DNA from: Sphagnum compactum
Taxonomy: Eukaryota > Bryophyta > Sphagnopsida > Sphagnales
NCBI GenBank assembly: GCA_965153455.1
Contig: OZ234503.1
Location: forward strand, 6,664,157 to 6,728,156
Length of the DNA stretch: 64,000 nt
Direction: 5' to 3'
Positions 23,787 to 35,509 of the stretch are shown here, piece after piece (the first letter of the stretch is position 1; every line of letters starts with the position of its first letter). The notes beneath the pieces were generated by a model. It ran no database searches, had not been told where the DNA came from, and was given only the letters and a program-made list of their open reading frames with translations. The translations under genes and the position numbers were made by a program.

Positions 23787-26700
23787 ATGGAGATGCAACC
23801 GGCGAGGAGGGAAGTGAAGACATGGTCTGTGGCGCAGGTGGCAGAGCACATGGCAGCTTTCCTGCAATCTCCGAAGTACGAGAGAATTTTCAGGGAGAAT
23901 CTCGTGGACGGTGAGCTTCTTTTGGAGCTCGATAGAGAGGATTTGATGCATCTTGGGATTGTGAAGCTGCGGGATGTGAAGAGCGTGTTGCGATGGATCG
24001 CCAATTGTTACGACGACGACGAAGACAGCAGCGACGAGAACGACTCGATCATCGTGGCGTCGTTGCAGCAGATCCCTCCTGTTCCTCACAATGTCAAAGC
24101 TGCTGCTGCTGTGGCTTCAGCACAGCGCAAGCCCCCTCCTCTTCATTCTTGGTTTGACGACATCACGTATGAGAGGATCTTCAAAGGACGGGTGAAGAAG
24201 AAGAAGGCGGTGGAGAATCCTCCTCCAGGCGATGAGGATGAGGAGCTGCAGCAGCAGCAGCTGCTCTGTGGGAAGAGGTTTCTTCGGAAGTACCATCCTC
24301 AAGCTTACCGTGTGCTGCTACAGAACGAATGCTTGGTCCGAGGATGGTTCAAGGACTTGTCAGATCCCGTGGTAAGCTCTTTCTTCGATGCCGATCTCAA
24401 ACACGACAGATGCGTGCAAGAAGCTCTGCGGAGTTTCATTCACAAGAGACAACCTCAGCTTGGAGCTCTCATGTTCTCGATTCGAGGAAGCAGCGAGGAA
24501 GTCGTACTCATGAGATGGAGAGAAGACGACATCTACGCTTGGGTTCTGGAGTTCTGCAAGCAGCACTGCACAAACGGGGGGAGAAGAAAGCGAGCACCCT
24601 TGAGGGAGATTCCATCATCCAAGCAAAAGAAACCCAAGAAGCAGCATGATGGTTTAGGGTTTAGGGCAGAGGAGGATGAAAAGCTTCTCGACCTCTGCAG
24701 CAATGGGGAATTCAATCTCCAGCTTTGGGGATTGAAGAAGCAGACAACAACCTTGGGCACCGAGCTTGCTGCAAGAGATAGATGCTGTAGTCTGTTGAAT
24801 GGCCTGCTGGGGGCAGAGGACACACAAAGCAGCAGCTTCTTCATGGGTGACAAGAATGTGCAGCTTTTTGGCTATGGGTTGCCTGTTGAAGTGGTGAGAG
24901 AACAGCCTTACAAGGTTTGGGCAGTCAAAGTTCTGAGCTTGGTGCCAGAAACAAGTGAATTGTATGTGCCTTGTGGCTTGCAGTTCAGGAATCACAAACT
25001 TCAAGTGAAAATGGTGCCGGAGGTATGTGTGCTTTCTCTCCAGATTGTTTTCTTCCTGTTGCCATGCACTTCTATAATTTTCTAGTGTTTTTAGGTTTTT
25101 CTGACATCTGTGTATATGTTTGTTCTTCTGCAAAAGCACATGTACATGAGGATGGTTTCTTTGTGTGATTTGCATTTGCAGGGCTCTGTGATTCACCTGC
25201 CAGCTTCATACATGAGCCTTCATGCTACCCAATTCTTCATGCCAGCTGATGACTATCATGATGAATTCTCTGATAAGCCCAAATTCCAATCTTCTGATGA
25301 GGAGGTATGCAGATTTGTAATAATGCTGATCTAACTATAAAACTTTTTGATTCCTTGGGACCCGTCAGAGCTCTGATGATCTATGCTACAGGACTGATCC
25401 CTTTTCCCTGAGACAGGGTCTCCAGGATCCAGAACTCTGGATCTGTGCTTTGGTTTTCCTTGTGCATGCTTTGGCGAGTTAATTGGGGTGCATTGTCTAT
25501 CTGATCTGTGAGGACTGAGGTAATTGGAATTGTAGCTGATCAGATCAAGCATTTTGTCTTTCTGGTCTGCAAAAGCATGAGTTATGCAGTCTCCTTGCTC
25601 ACATATGCAATCTCTTCAGCAGATTGCATAACTCAACCTTTGCAGACCAGAAACATAATGTTTGATCAGTTGTGATTCCAATCACATGGATCTACAAGCA
25701 AATTGATATCATTTGTTGTGTGCAAGCAGCTGAAGAGATTGCATGCCTCAGACTTTGCAGATCAGAAAGACAAATAGCTGATCAGCTGTGATTCCAATCA
25801 CTTGGACCTACAAGAAACAATTGATATCATGTGTCATGTGCAAATAGCTGAAGAGATTGCATACCTCAGCCTCCACCACTCAGAAAGACAAATGCTTTAT
25901 CAGCTGTGATTCCAATTATATGACCTACACAGCAATCGAGGTCATGTGTTGTGTTCAAACAGCTAGTCTGAAACTGTGTTAAAGTCCAATAAGTGCATGT
26001 CTTCAGAACCAGTATGAGAATGAGTTCAAGTCTTTGGATAATCATGTGCTTTTGTTACCATTTAGAGGACTGCAAATCAGTATGGGCTAAGCCTGCCATG
26101 CTTGGTGGGATGCAGGATGGTGGCCAAGAGCCCATCAGCAGCTCAGATACCTTAGTCCCTGATCTCTTGGAGAATGAGCAGGGTGTGATTCAGGATGGAT
26201 CTGAATCTCTTTCCAATCATGGTTGTCAGGTAGTTCCAGAGATTTGCTTCATTGAAGTCGTAGATTTCTGACATGGTGTGCTCTGAAAGTTGGTTGCAGC
26301 TTTTAGCTTGGCTTCTGATTTTGCTAGATTGCATGGAAATGGTCATACAACTGAAATAAGATTTGGTTTTGTTGTTTATTGGATTTTGAAGGGAGTGCTG
26401 AAGGACACTGAAGGTGGAATATTTTCCATAGAGTTGATCATTGATCCAGAGCCAACAAATTTTATCCCCAAGCGCATCTTTGCTGACAAGGAGGAGGTAC
26501 ATTTTTACTCTTTCTGGTGCACTGTGATTGATGCCATGCTGCATCTTTGTACATTTGAATGTTTTACTCTTTCAACGTTATCTGTTTGGATGCAAATGTC
26601 ATGCTCATGGCTTCATGTACAACAGTGGGTACTGGAATTTAGCTCCTATCTTGGGTGAACTATTTTATACTTCTCTATACCTACCATTGGGAGCTGATGA

Positions 26701-27196
26701 AGTCAGTGGGTAGTCACGGCATCTCATCACTGCTATTCATGATGAAGATGATGGTCTGTCACTTTGTGAGTAACTCTCATTGTAATGTTACTTCAGATTA
26801 CTTTTGTGGAGATTGTTCTGTGATTTCATAGACATTTGTAGCCTGGAGTTCAGCCCTCAGGAATGCAGCATCATGACAGAAGGGGAAGACATTGAATTTA
26901 CCTGTAACTGAACCACACAGTGAACAAACATTTCTTTCACTTACTTCTGAACCCACAATTTGGAGCATGGGTATTATATCATTCTTCAGCAATTAACTGC
27001 CAACATGTGAGGAATCATCAAAGAAACAGTTTTCTTTTGCTCATAAGTAGTTCCCTTGCTGTAAGACCTTGAACTTACATGGTTGTCTCAACAAGAGGGG
27101 GTGCTTATGAAGTATTCACCCAAAAGGCCTTAAATAAGTGGTTGGTTGTTGGTGCAGAAGACAATGGCTCGCTATGAGGATCTTTTCTGCAAATAG
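23787..27196 (+). CDS. SAM-domain protein of unrecognised family
   Basis: The proposed exons are 23787-25022, 25182-25304, 26116-26229, 26392-26496 and 27158-27196, encoding 538 residues. Every junction is phase 0 with a GT donor and an AG acceptor. The sterile alpha motif spans about residues 10-68 (WSVAQVAEHM ... LLLELDREDLMHLGI ... WI). After an acidic and basic linker, residues about 155-260 form a folded-looking region around FLRKYHPQAYRVLL. The C-terminal exons are acidic and low-complexity. SAM domains mediate protein or RNA binding; this architecture matches no family I know. Exon 1 alone is solid; the small downstream exons are inference. The intron at 25305-26115 holds a repeat array and that at 26497-27157 a family D element. 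Confidence 0.6.
25515..25965. repeat. Intronic inverted-plus-tandem repeat array
   Basis: Three direct units of about 117 bp share TGTGATTCCAAT at 25671, 25787 and 25905, plus GCTGAAGAGATTGCAT and CAGATCAGAAAGACAAAT. An inverted unit at about 25519-25618 faces the first direct unit (25619-25684), so about 70 bp can fold as a hairpin with a short loop. The array sits in intron 2 of the SAM-domain gene. Confidence 0.85.
26653..26780 (+). repeat. Dispersed repeat family D, copy 2
   Basis: The plus strand reads TTGGGTGAAC, then GAGCTGATGAAGTCAGTG, CACTGCTATTCATGATGAAG and ATGATGGTCTGTCACTTTGTG. It is roughly 80 percent identical by eye to the reverse complement of 54861-54990. It lies in intron 4 of the SAM-domain gene, sense-oriented. 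Confidence 0.8.
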
Positions 27197-27634
27197 CTGG
27201 TGTCATCCTGCATCATCTCTTAAAGGTTTGAATTTCACTCCATGGAATGCCCTCATATCTTCTTCCAGGTCATACAATGTTTTTCTCTTTGTTGACATTC
27301 CCTCAGCTGTGATAACCACCATCATGAAACATTATGCAATACTTGAGAGTTATAGTCAGGAAAAAACCTCACAATTGCAATGCTCAAAATTCCAAGAAAA
27401 TTCATGGGGTCTTCAGCTCTCAAAAACCTGCATTTGAAGCACAAGCATATGCCATTCTTTTTTACTGCTCGCTCTTTTTTGGTCTGTCTCCTTGCTTCAC
27501 ACTTGTCAAATTCATTGTATGGCAATGTTCTTGTGGCCTATCCAGTCTTTGTTTCTGTTAATGTAGTAAAGCTGTTGGGTGTGGCTTCTGTGACCAGATC
27601 GAGGAGAGCAAGCTTTACTTTCAGCAAAGGTTTC

Positions 27635-27683
27635 ATGTTGCCCAGAGATTGTTGTATAGATTGAAACAATCTCTGGGCAACAT
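27635..27683. repeat. Perfect 19-bp hairpin with 11-nt loop
   Basis: ATGTTGCCCAGAGATTGTT (27635-27653) is exactly complementary to 27665-27683. The loop is GTATAGATTGA. Pairing does not continue outside the arms, so it is shorter than a typical plant pre-miRNA. Confidence 0.9.
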
Positions 27684-28983
27684 CACAATTGTGCATTCCG
27701 CAAAGGGAATTTGCACCCAATTTTGTATTTATTATGGTAGACAAATGTGATCCTTTCTTCGATCTCTGTATTTGTGAATATCAGAATAACATCAAAGTTC
27801 TGTTACATGGTTAGGAGGAGACTAAATGTCTCTTGATGTGTAGATCAAGTAGCAATCCTGCCATTTGTTTGGTGAGAATCTTGCATTTGCAGACAATTTC
27901 AGTTCTACGGTATAGAATCAATGATGCACAAGGATATGAATGCAGAAAAAGCTTCAATTGGCTTCTTCCCTCTTTGGTTTTAGATTGTTACAGAACTCTA
28001 CAAATGCAAGACCTGCAAAGTTACCTGACATCAATCAAGGCAAGTGATTGCTCACAGTTTCCTTCTTCCCTTAATTCTCTTCCCTCTTCCCTTCTCTTCT
28101 CTTCTCTCTTCCCTTTCTTTTGTTGGTTCTGGATTTTGCATTGATTAATACTTGATATTTTTGCCTCCTTGGCCTTTTTGTTTCTTTCTTCTTACATCTT
28201 TTTCCTTCTTTTTCAAGTTCTCCTTCAATAAATCTTGGACTCCTTAAAATTTCCATGACAAGATAAGAATAGGAACATATTTATTCTTAATGCTATGTGT
28301 GTTAATACATGTTGCAGATTCATCCATTTCATAAAATTACACTTCACTGTAAACCCTAATTTGCAGTTTTTTGCACATCCAAGTTAATGATCACAATTCA
28401 CAGTCTCAAAAAAAAAGAAACCCCAGTTGTTTATTCAAATTGGAAATTGGATATAAAAACTTTAGTGAGACAATCAAAACCCACCAACAAATTTCCAATT
28501 GAAAAAACATCAAACTTCACAATGTGCAGATATTTGTTTGAAAGACAAAGAACTTATAATTTCAAATTGAAGTTCAATCATTAAGTTTCAAGATAACAAT
28601 CAAAACCCACAATTCAAATAAATTTGAAAAATCTGCAGAACCAAAACTTCTACTTCAAATTTGCAATTCAGACATTCAACTTCAAGAAAACTATCAAAAC
28701 CCACAGTTCAATTTATAATGGAGAACATGTGTAGGTCTGGGGTGGGAGATTATGTCATTTTCTTGGCCACATTATGTAAGATAATCATAAAAGTGACCAA
28801 AATGTGTCTCTTGAACACAAATGTTGTTCTAAATCATTGAACCTGGCACCCCATACAACAGCCTGATGGAATGGCCTTGCCTGTGCCCATTATGTTGAGT
28901 GTATCACCTAGCTTGCCCTAATGGGCTCACTAGCCCAACATAACTATCCCTCGTGTGCCTAGAGTAGCCCTAAAGGGATCCTC

Positions 28984-29045
28984 GTAGGATGTACTATGGA
29001 ATGGTTTAGTCTACTATGGGTCAACCATTCCATAGTACATCCTAC
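28984..29045. repeat. Perfect 23-bp hairpin with 16-nt loop
   Basis: The arm 28984-29006 is exactly complementary to 29023-29045; its core is TGTACTATGGAATG. The same core also appears at about 60417-60430, suggesting a dispersed element. Confidence 0.9.
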
Positions 29046-29073
29046 CCTTTAGTAGGTTTAAACAAAATCATGA

Positions 29074-29117
29074 AAGAGAGAGAGAGAGAGAGACACACAC
29101 ACACACACACACACACA
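29074..29117. repeat. Compound (GA)n(CA)n microsatellite
   Basis: A GAGA run passes directly into an ACAC run. Confidence 0.95.
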
Positions 29118-29496
29118 TGGTTAAGAAAGGTTGAGCTTGCACCCATCTTGGCATGAAGAGGAAGTGAAGACAAGACAAGTTGCAGACACAGAAAGATGAC
29201 CCAAATGATGCTTAAAAAAATAGCCAGATTTTATGAAAAAGAATTTTGGTTAAGAATTGCAGGATTTCTCACCTGGTTGCAAATCTGAGAAGATTATTTA
29301 AAATTACATTTTGCAGAGAGAAGGAGACATAGACAAAGAGATAGAGGAGGGAGATGCTCAAAAGACCTGTTGTTTTGCTTACTACAACGAGCCTCTGTGA
29401 CTCACTCAGATCTACAAAATAAATCTCAACTCCCTCATTCCGCTGTGGACCTTAGTATTTCTAGAAGACGAGGGTTGATGAGCTCGCTTGCCTCTT

Positions 29497-30803
29497 TTAG
29501 ATTGTAACAGTGGAGCCTGCAACGATTTCCAAAATCTCTCCAGTAATCTTGGCTTGACGTTGCCTGTTGTAGGAGATAGAGAGGCTCTTGTTCAAATCCC
29601 TGGCATTGTCACTGGCGTTGTTCATGGCATTCATTCGAGCGGCAAGTTCACTGGCTATGGACTCTTGCAAAGCTCTTAGTATCTGGCTGTTCAGGTACAA
29701 AGGTAGCAAGGCGTCCAGGATTTGGACAGGCTCCTGTTCAAAGGTAAGTACACCAGTGAACTCCGGCGTTTCCGTGCGTACGATCTCTCTCTCGACCGAG
29801 AATTTTCCCTCCTTGGTCGTCAATCGGAACATCTCATCATCTGCGGCATCTACGCAGTTGCCATTGATGTCGCAGACCTCTCCCTGGGGAGAAAGAGGGA
29901 GCAGCGTGTGAATCACAGGATCGGACTTGATCAAAGAAACAAACCTAGTGTACAAGAGCTCCACCTTGTCGACATCCTCGCTAACGAACAGGGAGAAGAG
30001 CTCATCGGCTATGGCTTGTGCTTCTTTGGTTGTTGGAGCAGTTCCACTGTCGACGTACCTGTCCACTGGTATATGAGGTCTTCTCTTGAAATAGCTGTTT
30101 CCTTTCTTTCCGATGCTCACAATAGTGAAGTCTACCCCTATCTTCCTTAGCTGCCTCATCCTCTCCTCCGCCTTCTTCAGCACATAGTTGTTGAAACCTC
30201 CACACAGACCACGATCGCCTGTGATGACCACCAGCGCAATCTTCTTGACGGTCCTTATCTGCAGAAAACAAAAAGATCATTATGAACCGCGTCATAGGAG
30301 GAAAGCAAAGCTTTATGAAACTTTCATGTAACAAACCTCTACGTTTCTTGCTGATAATGAAGTTCTAGTCTACTGACCTGTGTCAATGGTATGTCAATGT
30401 CTTCAGTCTGCAGTTGGGAGTTAACATTGAAGAGCACTTTCACGAGATTCTCCGAGAAAGGACGACCATTAACGACCGCCTCCTGAGCTCTCCGCACCTT
30501 AGCAGCAGCGACGAGCTTCATGGCATCCGTTATCTTCTGCGTGTTCTTCACAGTGGCGATGCGGTCCCTGAGATCCTTGAGACCGCACACGGTCACCGAC
30601 CGACTCTCGGGCCTCTTGCTCTCGAGCTCGGAATTCAAGTCGACGGATTCGGTGATTCTGAGTGAAAGCGAGCGACTGGACAGTCCTTCAAAAGCTGGAC
30701 ATGCAACAGCCTTCCGTCCGCCGCTTGATCTCTTCTTCCCCGCACCGCACTGCACTGTTGCCGCGGCCACGGAAAGTGAAGAGTTACAAGCTACAGAAGC
30801 CAT
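29497..30803 (-). CDS. atpC: Chloroplast ATP synthase gamma subunit
   Basis: Two exons, 30803-30378 and 30258-29497, encode 395 residues; a phase-0 intron (GTCAGT ... TTCTGCAG) separates them. The gamma subunit is the rotating shaft of chloroplast CF1-ATP synthase on the thylakoid. The N-terminal 70 or so residues are Ser/Ala/Arg-rich and fit a transit peptide. Mature hallmarks follow: [45 protein letters not shown] and the C-terminal [15 protein letters not shown]. The plant redox loop [13 protein letters not shown] is intact (Cys271, Cys277), so thioredoxin-dependent light activation is expected. Length is close to the usual 370-390. No neighbour is functionally linked. Confidence 0.98.
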
Positions 30804-31310
30804 TTTTTCTCCACTCTCTCCAAAAAAAAACCCTTCCTGAGCTGAGAAAGCTCCTTAATCTTGCGAGATTGGTGTGTAAGGATCTCGCTCCGTGCGCGCG
30901 CTACAGAGCGGCGGACACACACACACACTAGACTACTCCCAGTGCGCAGAGAGAAAGGGAGAGAGAAGACACCCCTCGAAATACCGGGTCGGGTGCCGTC
31001 TACTCTCTCACCCAGTTTCCACATGGACGGCTACGATCTCAGTTTCGCACATATCGGACGCGCAGGATGCGCCTAAAAGAACACATAGTGACCTCTTATG
31101 TGCTATCGGGACATGCACCAATGAGGGAGAGTCTTCTTCTGTGGATAAGACGTAACCGTAGTTAGAGTCGAGTTGTACAGGAAAATTTTATGAATCTCAT
31201 TCGTTGGAAGTTAACCAGAGGTGGTTTAGTGACTGGCGGGACGTTTTTTTTTTCCTGTTCTGTTCTTTTTCTTTTTCTTTTCTGTTCGTTCTTTTGTCTT
31301 CTTAACCTAA
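30804..31310 (-). promoter_or_regulatory. Upstream region of atpC
   Basis: The DNA is GC-richer and CT-rich, with a short (CA)n run at 30917-30930 and CpGs to about 31080, then turns AT-rich. This probably includes the leader and core promoter on the minus strand. I cannot place a TATA box with confidence. Confidence 0.5.
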
Positions 31311-31870
31311 GGTCAATTTCGTCATTAAATAACCCTCAAAATAATGAAATGAAAATTTGTGAAAATATGTTATTTGACATGTTGAAAATCATCATAATTA
31401 TCATAGGCTACATTTTGAATAATTTCACAACTCATATCACAATATTATAGTAGGTAATGGAAAAGTATATAATTAAAAAAATTTAAATGAATTCATTTTT
31501 TGAAAAATAATATTTATTCGTTTTTGTCAATGTGGAAACTGACCCTAGGCTACGGTATTGTGTTTAGGTTCAATTCATTGTAGAGTATAGTAGCTTAAGG
31601 GATTTTGGACCCTAGGTAATAGGTCTATTTTTATTATGAGGATTTTTTAAAGATGATATTTTGGCTTGTGTTGAAACTTGAGATCGATTAATTATAGAGT
31701 TATAATATTTTGAAGGATTTTAGTTTCTTTTAGAGGATTTTTTGAAGATTATATTTTTGCATGGTGAAAAAATTTGAGTTCCCATAATTCTTCTTTTGCC
31801 TTAAGAAAATACTTTTTTAATGTAAATGGCAAAGGCCACATTGTGACACATCCCTTGTTGGTATGGTGAT
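31310..31870 (-). repeat. Dispersed repeat family A, copy 3 (most complete)
   Basis: On the minus strand this copy runs from blocks shared with 11536-11955 straight into blocks shared with 1538-1805. It therefore joins the two halves seen separately elsewhere. The internal 92-bp segment is single here. No open frame of note; class unknown. Confidence 0.85.
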
Positions 31871-33290
31871 TCGAATTCCTTGTAAGAGTTGCTATGGGGA
31901 ACTAGTAGGCTACTACTACTTCCATTCTTTGATTCTACTCAAGGTTTAAAGGTGAATTTTTATTAATTTTGAAAAAGAACAATGGTTTTTAATTGAGGGT
32001 TGGGGCTGTTTTGTTTTTAGGTCTATGAAATTTAAGGTTTTGTTGAGGTTTTGTTAATTATTTAGTGATCATGGAGCATATGTGTGTGTTGAAAGGGTTA
32101 TTTTAATTTGGATGCTCCTTTCAGTTGCATTGGGTAATTCTTTGGTTTGCGCATCACGAGCTAGAGATTTATTATTTGTCACCTTCAATGTTTAGGGTTC
32201 AACTAATTTTGTGGACTTTGTTGGAAAAAAAGAAGAAACATTTTTTTGGGTAAAACCAAAACAAAAAAACTCATTAGGAAATTGGTGGAGACCATTGTAT
32301 GCCATACAAACCTGAGATGAATTAAATTTGAAGTCAATGGAATTTTAATTCTGTTCAATGTATTTTAATTCAATTTTATGGAATGTCATTCAATATCATC
32401 ATACATGAGTAGCTTTGGGAAAAAATAAATTATATTATATTTAGTCAATTTTTTTGAAAAATCATTAGCCCTTTTGTCAACAATTTCGAAAATTTAGATC
32501 AAAGGCAACTAGAATCAAACCTTAACCTAGTAGGGACAAACACATTAGTTATGAACTAATTGATCACGAGGACAACATGAGAGTTGTGATAATTGTTCTA
32601 CATTTAGTAGATATATTCCTTACATGTTAAAAAATTTTAATGTAAAAATTCATTTGCTAAAGTTAAATTTTAAAATAAATAAAACTTAATTTTCATGAAG
32701 TCAATTCATTTTTTGGGTTTTTGAACGGAATGTCCTAAAAATTACCAAAGGGTTCATTTTTTCATTTTACCCATGGGACAAGGAAAAGGAAAAAAAATTT
32801 CACTTCGTTAGTCGGCATAACAATTATGTGAAGGGTTCACATTGGCCCTTTGGAAAATCATTAATTCATGAGTGAGAATTTTTTAATGTGATTTTCTAAT
32901 TTTTAGATTTAAGGCCCCCTTTACACTATGATGAGGGACCATGTGACCGTGGAAATGTTGAAAGCCCTCAAAACATAATCAAAGGCTATCCCATGGACGT
33001 TCGGAAATCATTTCTGTGTGGGCCCGGGTTGTCAAGTCTAAAGTAAAATGAAAGCAAACTTTATTGAGGTACCAACATATTATGATAGAACCAAAAAGGT
33101 AATTAATTATTTTATGTAATTTTTTAATTTTTAGTTTGATATTTTTAAATCATTATTGATTTAGGGTTTCTTGTTCATTTTTTTCTTCACTTTCCTTCCA
33201 TTTCTTCTTTCTCCACTTTTTTTTTTTTTTCATTGTTTTCATTTTAGCAAGAAGGATCACTGTGAAGAGAAAACAAGATTTTTAAGAACT
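31871..33290. other. AT-rich intergenic DNA, no gene seen
   Basis: Long A/T runs, no motif-bearing frame and no RNA gene recognised. Confidence 0.55.
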
Positions 33291-33755
33291 CTGACCAATC
33301 ACAACTTTTTTGGCCGATGGGTTAACGAACTTCACTATGCTCACCTTTAGTTATTTTCTTAAATTGAAACAACATTATGTAAAAAAATCAAGAAATCATA
33401 ATTTTTTGGACTACCTGCTAAAAAAACTTTGCACCTACCTTCAAAAATAATATAAAATTTGAGAAATTTTATGTTAAAAAATTCCAACATCCAACCAATC
33501 AAGGTTCTTTTGGCCCATGGGCTAAGGAACTTCGCACCTTCCAAAACAATTATTAAAAATTTGAAAAAAAATTATGACAAAAAATGTTAAACTAATTATG
33601 GCTCTTTTGGCTCATGGTCTAATAAATGTCTAACCCACCTCTACAAAAAGTTATTAAATTTTTTTTATTTGGACCATCAAAATATGACCAATCTTGGTTT
33701 TTTTAGCTCATGGCCTAATGGACTTGGTGTTAGGCACACCTATTTGAGGGGGGAG
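33290..33755. repeat. Degenerate tandem array, about five units of roughly 100 bp
   Basis: Variants of ACCAATCAAGGTTCTTTTGG followed by a CATGGGCTAA block recur near 33293, 33395, 33496, 33590 and 33697. The second unit is the most degraded. AT-rich, no coding content. Confidence 0.65.
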
Positions 33756-34039
33756 GGGCTTGTAACAAGTTCGTTAGACCAGGAGACATTATCCATATTG
33801 TATTTAATGTTGATTTTCCATCCATTTACTATTCCCTAGACTCTAGGTCATTCAACCTTTACATAAAGTGAACTTGAACTTTGAAATGATTTTTTTTCAA
33901 TTATAATCTTTTTGTTTTGATGGTCACATTCACCGTATGGACTTAAGGATTTGAAACCTTGGTTTCTACCACGTTTTATTTCTCTATAGGCTTCATTCCT
34001 CTATTTTTAAACATATTTTGCATATCATTGTACTTAAAA

Positions 34040-34900
34040 CAATTTATGATCTTATGTCCAATATCACCACAAATATGACAAGAACAGATTCTTTCTTCCT
34101 TTTAAGTCTACATGTTTCAACATTATGATTTGTCTTGTGACAATTTGTACAATACATTCATGTTTTCTCTAGAATTATTTGAGGTTTCTAAGTTGATATT
34201 GTCTTACTACTTTGTGGTATTAACGGACTACTTATGGCCTCTACTTCAAAAATTCCTTCTTCACAAACCAAAGTTGCTTCCTTATGATGTTGAAAAGTTT
34301 CTTTCTTCATACATGCTATGGCTACATGCACATATGATTGTATCCAAATTTGAAAATAGTAGTTAAGAAACTATCTGTTGTCTTGTGTTGAAGACTATTG
34401 GCCAATTTTAGTAATATTTCATAATAGACTTCCACTCTTAAATTCTTATCTTGCTTCATGTTTTTCAACTATAGGTAAACTTGTTCATCATTTTGAACTT
34501 TTCTATACCTTTTACAAATGGCTAACTGTAATTCTGTAAAAGTACAATCTAGATAATCTCCTAAATAATTATTACATTAGTTAAACACAATATCTTTAAG
34601 GGTAAAACTAAACATATTAACAATTTTTGCATCATCTATTTCATTATTTGTTATAATGGCAGTTTTAAATACTCTGACACGAGCATTTAGGTCAAAATCT
34701 TTGACATACTCATGATAGTTAAGTGACCGACGATAAGGTCTACTTGGTGGTAATGGTGGCCTACCTAGATGCACCATTGGCAATCCAAAATATCCTAGAG
34801 GTCTTGGAGGTCTTAGTGGATATAAATCGCCTCCTCCTTGATCTAATGGCTGACTAACAAAAACTTTGTTCACCTCTCTAGGAAAATCTTCATGCAAATT
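34040..34900 (-). pseudogene. Broken LTR-retrotransposon gag (capsid part and two zinc knuckles)
   Basis: Read on the minus strand, the open frame 34897-34577 has a retrotransposon-gag-like stretch (RVRVFKTAI, then FSFTLKD) after a Pro-rich segment. Downstream, 34162-34108 and 34086-34040 each encode a CX2CX4HX4C zinc knuckle in different frames. The region between them carries several stops, so the gene is dead. It probably derives from a Ty3/Gypsy-like element; no protease, reverse transcriptase or integrase is visible here. Confidence 0.65.
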
Positions 34901-35179
34901 TACAAATTATATTCCCCTTGGAGTGTGTGGTCTGGATTTGATGCCACCAACAATAGTAACTGGTGTTGACACAAATGGAACTTTAATAATTGTAATTATA
35001 AACTAGGGCATTGCCATAGAATACAATGTCACAAATCTTACTGGTTCCATTTTGAAATTTAAAGTTCTTACATAGGTAACTCCAATATTGTTTTGTTGTA
35101 ACAAAATTTGTACAAGAGCTACAGAGATAGGTACTACAATTACCCTAGTCTAAGCTCTCATTTTTACCTTGTTATCTTT

Positions 35180-35509
35180 CTAGATCTGTTTTATGAATCT
35201 ATTTGGAATTCTAACCCTCTCATGGTACAAATCCTTTGGTTTAATAGGTCCATGATTTCCTATTCTTGCAGGTTCCGGATTCACATTTTGGAAATGTTCA
35301 GCAAATCCTTGCTTTACATTATCTTCAATAAATGGACATTCATTGATATGATGTCCAATCTGATGGCAATATGTGCAACGTGGAGAATTTGGTCTTGAAA
35401 TTTTATTGACATTATGAATTCCTCTATTCCAATCCCTTAGAACTCCACTATTAAGGCTACCATTATGCTGATTAATTTTGGGTTCACTGTAGCTCATTCT
35501 TATAGCCAT
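35180..35509 (-). pseudogene. Retroelement frame with a single zinc knuckle, upstream of gag
   Basis: This open frame has a CTYCHQIGHHINEC knuckle (CX2CX4HX4C, about 35330-35372 on the complement) in a basic, Asn/Pro-rich context. On the minus strand it lies upstream of the capsid-like frame, the opposite of the usual order, where knuckles follow capsid. Further minus-strand frames at 35841-35569 (Glu/Gln-rich) and 36265-36059 probably belong to the same region. It is probably noncanonical or rearranged retroelement DNA. Confidence 0.55.

Larger units (their letters stand above)
27197..29496. other. Region between the convergent SAM-domain and atpC genes
   Basis: It includes both 3'UTRs. It holds two perfect hairpins (27635-27683 and 28984-29045), a CT-rich run (28070-28125) and a GA/CA compound microsatellite (29074-29117). 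Open frames here (up to 103 codons) show no domain. Confidence 0.5.

Noticed and set aside
23547-24089. A 180-codon minus-strand frame
   Set aside because: Antisense shadow of the SAM-domain exon, with no motif of its own.
24654-25196. A second 180-codon minus-strand frame
   Set aside because: Antisense to the end of SAM-domain exon 1 and to intron 1; composition mirrors the coding strand.
27635-27683. Calling the 19-bp hairpin a miRNA gene
   Set aside because: Pairing stops at the arm ends and the loop is only 11 nt, so there is no lower stem as plant miRNA precursors need.
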